38,571 nucleotides of DNA from Pigoraptor vietnamica (taxonomy: Eukaryota > Opisthokonta > Filasterea), in the NCBI GenBank assembly GCA_943704525.1, contig CALSCQ010002243.1:1-38571 (forward strand), in the 5' to 3' direction. Position 1 is the stretch's first letter. Each line of letters begins with the position of its first letter. Positions 21,304 through 32,400 of this stretch are shown piece by piece. Both the position numbers and the translations under genes were made by a program. The notes under the pieces are model-generated. The model worked only from the letters and a program-made list of their open reading frames with translations. It was not told where the DNA came from and did no database searches.

Positions 21304-24300
21304 CTAGTTGGCCGCGCCAAAGTCGTCCGAACCAAAGTCGCCGAGGGACGGCGGCTTCGGCTTGCGCTTGAAGAACCCGAGCTTCCACAGCACGAGCACA
21401 ATCACGGCGACGCCGACGACAGAGCACACGACCGCAATAATGATCGTCTTCGTGTCCGTCTTGGACGTCGTGATCGAGTTCTGCTGCTCAGCGACAGTGT
21501 CGTACGTCAGATAGCTCTGCACCGACAGCACGAGCTGGCGGAATGTGGCGCGCCGGTTCTCCAGGTGGAACGTCGAGTTGCGGACCGTCGAGAGCGAGGC
21601 CGCCGTCGTCACGCGGTACGACGCAATGCGAGGGAAGTTCCACGCGCGAATGACAATGGCGTACTGCAGCTCTTCCTCGCGGCCGATTCCGGGAACATTG
21701 CACGAGAACGAGCCGTCGCCGGTGGGCACGGTGCAGTTGTGGCGCACGTTGTGGACGTCGTAGACATCGACGAAGATGTACTTGGTGAAGTTGGCCGTGA
21801 CTGACGTGTCGTACGACGGCTTGGTCGTGTCCGCTGCCGCGACATCGTCCGCAGGCGTGCCCGCGCGTCCCTCCGACGCAGCAATGAGAGACCCCTTCGT
21901 GAAGCCGCGGAACTCCCCGAGCGACATGGAGAAGGAGAGCGTGATGTTCTTCCCCGTCTTGTCATCAAAAGGATCCGCATAATTCTTCACGACAAAAATG
22001 AAGCGCGCCAACGTCGTGTTCGTGCTCAGCGCGCCTTTCACGTAGCCGTTCGTGGCGCGGGCCGCGAGGGGAGGCACGGTGCGCGACGACACAAGGCCCA
22101 CCGAAACGGTGGCGTCCGTGACAGTCATCGTCTGCGTGGGCGCGAGGAGGTTGCTGTCGTCGACGTTGTTGGGGGTCGTCGTTGTCAGCAGCGTCCCCAC
22201 CGTCACCGCGAGGCCGGGCGTGAGGTCCGTCTGGTCAAACACAATGCCGAGCGAGATCGAGTCCTGCTGCGCAAGCTGCGCAATCGTGACCGTCGCCTGC
22301 TGTGCAGAGTTGTAAGCGATCGACACGCCGGGCATGTCGTTGGCGTCGTTCGTCAGCGCCTGGTTAATGCGCGACGTCGTCGAGCTCGCATTGACGAGCA
22401 CCTTGATGCCCTTGCACGGCGGCACGTCCACGGCGCGGTTCCACACGCGGAGATTGACGACGTACTGGGGACGGAGGACGCTCACGGCCGCAATGGGGCG
22501 AAGCGACAGCATCGCGAGGCAGTACTCGACAAACGCCACGTTGTTCGAGTAGCCGTTGTTCGAAGTCCGAGAATCCGAGGGGACGCCGCCAGGGAGGTCG
22601 GGGCACGTGAGCGCACCGGCCACCGCGGCAGAGCCCTTCGACTTGAGCGTGAACGAGACGGCGTACGCCAGGCGGTCGGCGCCGACAGTGATGCTCCGCG
22701 TCAGCGGGCACGTGAACTTGACCGACTGGTCGCCGTTCGTGACGCTGGTGCAGTCAGAGTCCTTGGGCTGGACTACGGGCAGCGGGTCCGAGGGGTCCGA
22801 CTTGCTCGGCGTCACCGTCACGGCCAGGCTGCAGCCGGACGCGGGCGACGGGTTAACGCCGCTGTTCGCAAGCACAAAGCGGTACGACGCAGTCTGACCG
22901 ACACGGCGCGCGGCAATGGGCGCGCTGACGCTGAGAATGCTGAGGTCGTGCGTGAAGTCGACGGGGAAAGACGACTTCTCCGTGTTGTCCTCGGGCTTCG
23001 GGTCAGTCTCCGACGCAGTCGCCGTTGCCGAAATCTCCACGGCCGACGCCGTGTAAGTGATTCCAGGAGCCACGGCCATCGGCACTGCCAAGGTGGCGGC
23101 AGAGAGAGGCGCAATGCCGCCGAGGGCGCACGTGACCGTGTTCCCAGAGCCCTTCGCGCAGTTCGAGGGGAGGTTGCCCAGGGTGACCTGCGCAGCGGGG
23201 TACGTGAAGGCAACCGACACGCTGCTGGCGTTCGACGGGCCCTCGTTCACGGTCGACAGGCGGGCGACAAACGTGCCGCCCGGGCGGAAGGGCGCGTGGT
23301 CGGCCACGAGGAAGAGCGTTCCAAGGTTGATCTGCGACGACGCGACAATGGCAATGTCCTTCGACACCACCGACGACGTCTGCAGTGGGCGGCTGTCGTA
23401 CCAGCCCACGACCGCCTTCAGCGGCGTCGTCAGAAGGGCCGCGTTCCTCAGGTGCGCGTCCGACGCGAGGTCCATCGTGAAGTCAAGCGTGGCCGTGCCG
23501 TAGTTGGTGAGGCGGGCGAGGTTGCACGTCATGGTCACAGTCTTCGCGGCCGCGTTGCGCACGCCGTTGTTGCAGAGGAACCGCGGGCGGCCCTGGCGCA
23601 GCACGTAGCGATCGTCCATCGTCACGTTGACGGTAATGTCCCACGCGACGCCTGCTGCCGAGTTCGTCACCACAACGCTTCCGCTGGACCGGAGACCCGC
23701 TGTCACTTGGTCCGCGTCCGTAAACAGCTGCAGCCCGAGCGTCGCAGTCGTCGAGACGGCGATACGGGGCGTCTTCATGCTGTACGACTTCGAGCTCGCG
23801 GGCGACGTATCATCGCTCGTCGTCGTCACGGCCATCGTCACGGGCACAACACCGACGCTGCCCGTGCCCGTGATCGTGTTGACAGACACCTTCAGGCCGG
23901 CGACCCGGAAGCCCTGGTTTGGCGGGAGGCTCTGGATCGACAGCTTGATCGTCTGCACGCCATTAACGAAGACCGTGGAGAGCGCGGCGTTGGTGGTCGC
24001 GTTCGTGATGGTCGCCGTGCCGGCATTGTACGAGAGGCCGTCGGGGAGGACAATCGTCACCGCAACGTTGAACGCCGTCACCGTCGGGTGCTTGTTCGAC
24101 ACGACAAAGGTGCGGAAGAGCAGCTCAGTCTCTGTCGTAATCTCTGCCTTGGTGGGGTTTCCCGCAATGTAGGGGTTGAAGTCGGTCGCCGTGAGCGCAG
24201 GCTCAAAGGAGATGTCCATCTTCACCTCCGAAGCAACCGGCACCGTCAGCGAAGCCGCATCGTTCGACGACACAATGTCCTTGTTCGTCTGCGCGTCGTT

Positions 24301-27300
24301 CAGCGAGACGGCGGCGCTGAGCGAGATCTGCTTGCGCGTGAGCTGCACTGCCGTCGAGAGCGCGGGGTACGACACACGCAGGGACGACGTCGTCGACGCG
24401 GGACTGTCGGGCGTGCACGTGATGACGCCGTTCAGCGGCGCGTTGCAGTTCAGAGCGCCCCCCGGCGTTCCCTCCCACGACACAGTCGGAACCAGGGTCG
24501 GAAAACCAGAGTCCAGCGTAATGGTAACCTTCGCGCGCGGCCCGTTCGCGCGCGCGTACGTCAGCTTGACGATAAAATCCATCGTAGATCCCACCAAAAA
24601 CTTCGCGACGCCGCCCGCAGCCGTCACGCCGACACCAATGTCAGTCTCCACGACGCCGAGCAGCGTCACGACACGACCCCGACCGCCGTTCCAGCCCGGC
24701 TGTCCAACAACGATGTCTGTGGCGCGGCGATGGAAAAAAGATTAAGACATATCAAGACGTAGAGTACCAAGCAAGGGGCGAAAAAACGCAGCAGCGCATA
24801 CCTGGCGATCCGACATTGTCGATGGCGTCGCCGACGCCGAACGAGTAGCCAAAGAGACCAGAGGGATCAGAGTCCGTGACGGTCTGAGCGAGCGTCACGA
24901 CCGAAGCGCCGTTGACCGAGTCCGAGAGGTTGGGAATGCCGTGATATACGTACACTGCGCCAGCACCGTTGTTGGCCCTCGGTGCGCCGACGACAAAGTC
25001 TGCGAGGTGAAGCAAACATCAGCGCCGACGAAACCCCCACCACACGCGCAATCGCAACACAGCAGAAACCGGGCGCTCACCATCGCACGTGGGGCAGCCC
25101 GTGCGCCCGGCCTTGCCAGCGTTGCCGATGGCGAAACCAAAGCGGCCGCGGGCCGCAATGCCGTCAATGTACACGCGCGTGCGGAAAATGTCCGAGCGAG
25201 CCGTCCCAGCGAAAATGAACACGCGCCCGACGTCGCTCAGCGACCGCACAATATAGTTGGGCGCGCCGACAAGCAGGTCAGGGATGCTGCGCGATGGTGG
25301 GAGACATCGCGCGTCAGCGTCCACTCAAACACCCATGCATGCCGGCTGCCGTCCACTCAAACACGCACGCATGTCCGCTGCCGTCGAGCGAACAACAGCA
25401 TCACAAGCAAGTCAACGGCAACGCAAGCAGAAGGGCACGTGACTACACGGCGGCACGCATTCATGGTACGCACTTGTCTCCGTTGAAGTCGCCGATGCAG
25501 AGAGCGGATCCAAAGAGGGCGCCGGCCTGGTCGCCCCACGCCTCAAAGAGCGGCGCGGCAGCTGGAAGGCCCTTCCCGCGCACCTCGACCTTCCCGACGA
25601 GCCCAAGCTTCTGCGACGGCGACGTCATGCGCGGGGAACCCACGACAATCTCTGCGCGCAGGTAGGGCATGCTTCGTCAGGAACCACTCGTGCGCGCGCA
25701 AGCCCGCTGATGCAGAGACGTGACAAAAAACAAGGCGCCAATAATATACTGTCCCAAGGAGTTAGGAGTTGGGCACGGTTCCCTCACCATCGCCAGCAGA
25801 CGATGCGATGAGCTCGCCGACAGTCGTCGTGGACGCATACCTGTCAAAGGGCAACGAGTTTTTGAGCCCCGAATCCAACGAAACAGATAGTAACCAAAAA
25901 CAAAAGCCAACCGCAATGGACGACAAGAGCAACAGCGAACAGTGACGTGCGTTGCGGCGGATGCCATGTCACACAGCAGCCCCAGCACCCACATGGCGTT
26001 GTTGGGGACGGAGGTTGTCGCCGCAGGGGCATCCGAGTAGACGGGCACCGTGCCTGCCGACGTGACGCTCGTCGTTCCGGCCGCCGTGTTGCTCTGGATC
26101 TTAATCTCCGACAGCTGTCCGGTCCCAGAGCCTGGCATGCCAGGGCTGCCGACGTACGCGGCGCCGTTCGCAGCGCTGTACGCCACCGAGAGACCGGTAA
26201 CGCCAGACGAGAACATGCTGGTGAGGGGAACAAGACCCGAGGTCGACGACGTCGTCGAAATCGACACGTCGCCGTTGTGGGACGACTTGCATGGGGGCTG
26301 CGTAAAGTGAGCAAACGGCGAGGTTAGCAGTCGTACTGATGGCGCGACGCAGACGGAAGCAGCACTCTCCAAACTCACATCAAAGCTGTATGTGGACGAT
26401 GCCGTGCCGCTCTTGTACGCCTGCACGACGAGCTGCAGCACGCAGTCCGTCGTCCCCGTGAGAACAATCGACTCCTCGCTGCCCGGGCACGACATGGCCT
26501 TCCAGATGTACGACTGCGTGATCGCGTACGTCGAGGCAATGTATGCGGTGAACCCGGACCCGTCGGGGATAAACGAGTTCTGGGGGTTGGTGAAGCGGTA
26601 GGCCTTGCCGATTTCGGGCACCGCAACGTCGACGCTCGACCACTTCCAGTCGTCGCCGAAAAAGGCAGACTCGACGTACATGTTCAGGCTGAGAAGCTCG
26701 CCGCGGGCCGTGTCGCCCAGCTGATCCGAATAGACCGTCGTGGTCGAGCCCCTGCTAAAGCCGCCGGACTTGACCACCACGACTGAATCGCGCTCAAAGT
26801 AGAGCGTAAACGTCACGTCCTTTGCTGTGCCCGAGTTGCTGTCGCTCGACGTGACGACAGTCAGCGTGTACTTCGTGTTGCGCAGCTGGCACGTGCGAGG
26901 GCACAAGTGGCCGCTGTACCAGATGTTCCAATTCGCCGCCGACGTGCCGGTGTAAGTCAAAGAGTCCGCCGGGCACGAGGTCGATGTCTCCCCCGTGCAA
27001 TACCTGCACAGGCGCGGGTTCGAGTCCTTCACGAACAGGCGCACAGTGGACGTGCTGGTCGGCGTGAGCGTCGCGTCATACGGCGAGTTTTGGTTCGCGG
27101 CGTAAAAGCCGACGAGGCGAATGCGGTTGTCGGTGCCCCAAACGACGCCCGAAGAGCTCGTCATGACGTTAGACGAGCGGGGCTCAGCGTCTTCCACGTA
27201 GAGATCCATGTCCGGAGGGAGCTTCGAGGGGTCGTCGCCGACGCTCGTCGCGAGCGAAAACTTGATGTTCTTGCGGTACTTGGGCACTGTGGCCGCGATC

Positions 27301-28443
27301 GAGTACTTGCCCTGCGAAAGCGTCACCTTGTACGGCGCGTTCTTGGCGGACGAGCACGCAGAGCCCCACTGGATTTCCTGGTCACCGCCTGCGAGAGTGC
27401 GCACGCAATCAGACGCAGAAAATGGCGCGCCACTTCTCAAGCAAGGGCGCACGCGACACACACGGGGACGCACACAGATTTATCCACAGACACGGACGGC
27501 GAGCAGTATCGGACTCACCAGTGCCCGCGGGCGCGTAGACGGGAACAGTGTCTTCGCCCGACGTGCACCCCGGCGCGCTCGCAATCACCGTGCCCGACGC
27601 GGGATCGACAATCGCAACGCTCGTCCCAAAAAACGCGCGGTAATTGCACGCCGTCTGCGACACGAAGGAAGCGTGTTACGGCGCAGCAGACGCTTCCCAT
27701 CAACCCACGCGCACGTGACAGCCCCGCAAGATACACCGGAGGCTACTACGCCTGCGAGCCTCGTGCACTGCACGTGGGCGACACAGAGGGCAAAATGCAA
27801 GACAGAGGACACAAACACAAAGAAGTGCAACACAGTGGGCAAAGGGCTCACATTCTCCCTAGTCGACTTGGACGAGGGGTTCACGTTCGTAAAGACGTAG
27901 ACACGCCCCGCGCCTTCGCGGCTCGTGGCGCGCGTTGCCGTGATTGTGCCATTGAAGACGGGTGCACCGACGGCAAGCGTCCTGCGGGAAGGGCGTGGTC
28001 AATACGGATCACCGTAGTCGCCCGCACTCTTAACGAAGGGCCCTCAGTCGCAATGCAAAAAAAGGGAACAAACGCAATGCAAAAAGGGACCAAACGAGAT
28101 GGAAGAAGAAAGAACGCTCAGCACATGCGCCACGTGCACGCACAAGAGCGGGACAAGCGAGAAGAAAGAGCGCTCAGCAGATGCGCCACGTGCACGCACA
28201 AGAACGATCAAGCGTGCAATCGAACCGATTCGAGAGAGCGCGCGTCCATGCCCCAGCGACGCACCTTCCGCGGTAAGCGATCGAAAAGCCAAAGTACTCC
28301 GGCACCGTTCCGTCGCCCGTAAAGAGATAGATGTTCGGACTGTAAAAGTTTGTTGATGTGGGGCTCGTCGTTTGGAAGAAGGCCGTCCCCGTGCCGACAA
28401 CAACCGCCACGACGACGCACAGCGCCGCGAGCCGCGCCGTCAT
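21304..28443 (-). CDS. Integrin alpha subunit, 1941 aa, with inserted domain in the propeller
   Basis: Type I adhesion receptor that pairs with a beta subunit. Exons: 28265-28443, 27852-27981, 27519-27654, 26379-27388, 25975-26297, 25788-25840, 25474-25651, 25081-25286, 24802-24999, 21304-24716 (5826 nt, phases consistent). A signal peptide covers residues 1-21. Seven FG-GAP blades follow: TLAVGAP, TVIASAP, AAYVGSP, EIVVGSP, DLLVGAP, DFVVGAP, DIVVGQP. Blade 5 keeps the calcium loop DFNGDNIPD. About 340 residues (150-485, mostly exon 4) separate blades 2 and 3; DMDLYVEDAEPRSS recalls PPC beta-sandwich domains. The 3.4-kb last exon encodes blade 7, a stalk of Ig-like units similar to DUF11/CARDB (VNEGPSNASSVSVAFTYP), a membrane helix (about 1893-1915) and the tail KLGFFKRKPKPP, which contains the GFFKR motif of animal alphas. 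It is divergent from the beta gene. Confidence 0.93.
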
Positions 28444-28529
28444 CTTCGCACACCCCGCAACAACCGGCGGGTGAGCGCAGCGTGATTGGGCACGCGTTAA
28501 AAGGCCGTATGCATGTGCCAAAATGGAGA

Positions 28530-28557
28530 GAGAGAGAGAGGAGCAGAGGGGAAGAGA

Positions 28558-28609
<52 letters not shown>

Positions 28610-28619
28610 GAGAGAGAGG
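28530..28619. repeat. (GA)n low-complexity tract
   Basis: About 90 bp of GA with GG and GC interruptions, (CT)n on the integrin alpha sense strand. It lies 87 to 176 nt before the alpha start codon, so it is either a pyrimidine-rich leader or core promoter. Confidence 0.9.
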
Positions 28620-28704
28620 GCAGTTCCACGAAACGCGGCTATTGTGGGCGCGCGGTTTGCGGCTATTGTTCGCCCCCGCAAAACGAATGTGCGGCGGTGC
28701 AAAT

Positions 28705-28713
28705 CATCCGGGG
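28705..28713 (-). promoter_or_regulatory. CCCCGGATG motif, copy 1 (inverted)
   Basis: Exact nine-base match on the minus strand in the alpha/beta spacer. A possible binding site for a factor acting on both genes; nothing is known of the factor. Confidence 0.35.
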
Positions 28714-28739
28714 TGTTAATATTACAAAACGGCACCGCA

Positions 28740-28748
28740 CCCCGGATG
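28740..28748 (+). promoter_or_regulatory. CCCCGGATG motif, copy 2
   Basis: Exact match on the plus strand, followed by CATAATTAC. It forms an inverted pair with copy 1 (35 bp between starts). Confidence 0.35.
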
Positions 28749-28793
28749 CATAATTACTTTGTATGAAATTTGAATGGGTACGCCCTCTCGACG

Positions 28794-28802
28794 CCCCGGA
28801 TG
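28794..28802 (+). promoter_or_regulatory. CCCCGGATG motif, copy 3
   Basis: Exact match on the plus strand, followed by AAATTATCAC, so the AATTA just after the word is also shared with copy 2. It lies 198 nt before the beta start codon. Confidence 0.35.
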
Positions 28803-28999
28803 AAATTATCACGTTTGTTGTTCTGAAACCACAACAAGCGGGTTTGTGTTTAGCCCCCTAGTCCCTCGCACTTGCGACGCACACGGGCTCTCCTTTCTCC
28901 GTTTGCCCTTCTTTCGCGCTCCCTTTGCGACAGAAGACGACAGCCCATCGAGCGTCTCGCTGCCTGCTGCGTGCTGGCGGTGTGTTTCTGGTCGGCACG

Positions 29000-29374
29000 A
29001 TGCGCGCGGTCGCATCTCTCGCGGTGTTTGCCGCGCTCATCGCCACCGCGTTTGCAGGCAAGTCGTTGTGGCGCGTCGCCCTTCTCGTGTTGCACGCGCG
29101 CCTAGTGTGCGCGATTTTAATCCAGCATCTCGGGCACGTGCGAGATGACATAATGGCGGCATTCTGAGTGTCGTCTTTTGTGTGCGTTGCAGCCTGCTCC
29201 GATTACCAGACGTTCGAGACGTGTGTCGGACAGCGTGACGTGGCCGGTGGCTCGTTCTGCGCGTGGTGTCAGATGTCAGTCAATGTCGTGGCTTCGTGCA
29301 TCGTCGAATCCGACACGGCAGTGAGTGTCCAGCGGTCCGCATTGGAGCCCATCGTTCCTCCCCCCTCCGCCCCA

Positions 29375-29405
<31 letters not shown>

Positions 29406-32400
29406 ACTCAGAGTCGATGGGGGTTCAACGTCTATGACTGTCACGAACTGAGGTCTCTCTCTTTCTCTCTCTCTTTAGGGGGGTCGATGGTCAGCCGCAT
29501 AAGATTAATGCTGATCCGACATCCCTCTAGGCATTCTTTTCTTCCCAAACTCTTGTAGTACCCCCCCCATTCTTTTGTCCTCACCTCGTGGCTTGCGAGC
29601 GTCCACTGACCACGTGCACGCGATGCCGCGTTCACAGAGGGCCAACTGCGCTGCGTATGCGCCGTACGCCGTCCAAGGAACTGACGGGAACACGTACTTT
29701 AAGAGCCAAGCGTACGGCGCGAAGGCGTCGACGGGAGAAAGCAGCATCTCTGAGATTAGCGTGGCCCTGCGACCTGGTGGGTTTTGTGCGGCGGTGATCG
29801 TGCATCACGGGGTGCTTGAGTGCCCGTGTGCCGTGCGCCGCGGAATGGGGTCTGACGCAACGGCGCGTTGCTGTTGAGCGCAGGCGAGCAGGTGTCGTTC
29901 ACGATGCAGGTCAAGCCCAACCGGTGCAAGGGCATTGACCTCTACTACCTCATGGACGTCACGGGTTCGATGCGCGACGACAAGGCGAGCCTCGAGCAGC
30001 TCGCGCCGCGCCTCGCCAGCAAGACGCAGAGCCTGTGCAACATCCCCGCGTGCAGCGGCATCGGCCTCGGGGTGAACTGCGGGCAGATTGGCTTTGGGAC
30101 GTTTGTCGACAAGCCCGTGAGCCCCATTGGGTACTGGGAGGCCAACTCGGACGCGGACAAGACGGTGTACGGCGACGTGCCCGGCAAGGCCCTCTTCACG
30201 ACGCAGACGTCGAAGGACCCCTTCAACTTTGTCTTCCGCAACAACTATCCGCTGGGCAAGGCGGGCGATTCTGCCTCGGTGACTGCGTTCCAGAACGCCG
30301 TGAAGAACGCGCAGGTGCGTGGCCCGCCGCACCTGCACACGCACGCATGTACGCATGCACGCACGCACGCCTCTAGTGCGCGCGTTTGACCGCTATCTTG
30401 TATGTTTGCATCTATAATTCATGACGCGAAAACATGTTCGCGCTCACGGTTCCAATCCGTCGCGCAGATCACCGAAAACATTGACTACCCCGAGGCCCCC
30501 CTCGAGGCGCTTGTCCAGGCCGCCGCGTGCGACACGAGTGTCGGCTGGCGCTCGGCGAGCCAGGTTCGGCGCATGATCTTCCTCGCGACGGACGCGGATC
30601 CCCATATCGCCGGCGACGGTCTCAAGGCGGGCATCTTCAAGGCGAACGACCTCACGTGCCGCGGTGGGTCTCTGCGCGACCAGAACCTGCGTGCGATCGA
30701 CCAGGACTACCCGTCGCTCGGACAGGTGGCCGAAGTGCTCGTGTCGCGCAACATCTACCCGATCTTTGCGTACCCGAACACGAAGGCGCCGAAGTCGCAG
30801 TATGAGTTTGAGGCGCCGAACGAGGTCGTGTACCCGTCGGTGGTCAAGGCTATGAACCTCGGGTCGTCGGTGACCATCTCGGACAACTCTGACAACGTCG
30901 AGGCGGCGCTCGAGCAGGGCTTCAACCAGGTCCTCCAGGGAGTGAGCCTGCTCTTCTCTGCGCAGGTCCCCGGCATCACGGTGACGTCGACGCCGAGCCA
31001 GGTGACGCTCGCGTGGAACCAGCCGACGACGTTTACGGTGACGCTCGCGATGGACAAGGATGCGGTGCCGGACGTCACGCGGAAGATCACGGCGACGCCC
31101 GTCGGCTTTGAGAGCTTTGACATCAACATTGTGACGCAGCCCAAGTTTACGACGTGCACGGCGCAGTCGCAGCCCAACTTCTTCAAGACGAACTGCAACA
31201 AGGGCACGGCAACATGCGGCCGCTGCTCGTGCCAGGATGGGTACTCTGGCGACTTCTGCAACTGCCAGAACGACCGGTCTGCGTGCCTGTCGAACGGCCT
31301 CCTGTGCTCGAACCAGGGCGACTGTGTGTGCGGCCAGTGCGTGTGCTACCCCCCGATCGACGTGAACATCCGGGGCGTCGTCAAGCGCGTGACGTACACT
31401 GGGAGCCTCTGCAACTGCACCAAGTACGACTGCCCCGAGTCGAACGGGCAGCAGTGCGGCGGTCCCTCGGCGGGCACGTGCGGGTGCGACGGCGTGTGCT
31501 CGTGCCTCGGCGGTCGGACGGGCGCTGCGTGCGAATGCACGGCGGCAAACACGTGCTCTGACAGTCCCAACAACTGCGTGAACGGCCAGTGCCGCAGCTC
31601 GGGAACGTGCGCCGTTCTCGGCTGCGAGTGCAACTACGGGTGGCAGCGCGACGCGAACAACAAGTGCACCGTGCCTGTGTACCAGTGCCCGTGGGGCCGC
31701 AACGGCGTCGAGTGCAGCGGCCACGGCACGTGCAACCAGAACACGGGCAAGTGCGTCTGCAACCAGGGCTGGGCGGACATCGGGACGGACGACCCGTGCG
31801 CGTGTGACCAGACGAAGACGTGCAAGAACAACTGCTTTTCAGGCGCGGGGCAGGGCACGTGCACGTGCGGTACGTGCGTCTGCGACGACAAGTTCCGGCT
31901 GGACGGCGCGCCTGCCGACTACGACTGCTCGTGCTCTGCGGCGCCGTGCCCCAACGACTGCAACGGGAACGGGCAGTGCGTGTGCGGCAAGTGCCAGTGC
32001 CGCGATCCGTTCATCGGCGACGATTGCAGCCGCAACTGCACCAACTTCTACCGCGCGCCCGGCAACAAGCTTACCAAGGCGGACCTCAACTGCCGGGACG
32101 GTTTCGACGAGATGTGCGGCGTGTGCATCTGCGCAGACGGGTTCACGGGGCCGGACTGCCGCTGCAGCACGAAGGAGTGCATTTCGGAGACGGCCGAGGT
32201 GAGGCGTCCGGACGCGCGCTGAATGCTTGCACCGCGCGCTGGGGTTGCGCATTGGGTCGATAATTTTGCACTCACAGCGTTCCAATTTTTCGCGTGCAGG
32301 ACTGCAGCGGCCACGGCACGTGCCAGTGCGGGACGTGCTCGTGCCAGGCCGACTACGACTCCGCGCAGGTCGGGTGCGCCTGCAAGACGACGACGCCGTG

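Larger units (their letters stand above)
28444..28999. promoter_or_regulatory. Bidirectional promoter region of the integrin alpha/beta pair
   Basis: The only sequence between the two divergent start codons, 556 bp. It contains three CCCCGGATG words, a GA-rich tract on the alpha side and, at 28482-28487, ATTGGG, which reads CCCAAT on the alpha sense strand about 40 nt before its start codon. A shared promoter would allow coordinated output of both chains. This is inferred from position, not shown. Confidence 0.6.

Noticed and set aside
22948-24762. Open frame of 604 codons on the plus strand
   Set aside because: It is antisense to the giant last exon of the integrin alpha gene, with Arg-rich composition typical of a shadow frame in GC-rich DNA. 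Similar shadows occur opposite the second alpha gene (34327-36588 and 35987-37180) and the beta gene (30444-31724).
27009-27030. GGGTTCGAGTCC, a perfect tRNA B-box-like word
   Set aside because: It lies inside a secure integrin alpha exon (minus strand). There is no A box at the right distance and the flanks do not fold as acceptor or anticodon arms.
26379-27388. Insert in the integrin alpha propeller as a vWA (alpha-I) domain
   Set aside because: The position fits, but no DxSxS MIDAS or Rossmann-type pattern is present. The sequence has beta-rich, PPC-like features.
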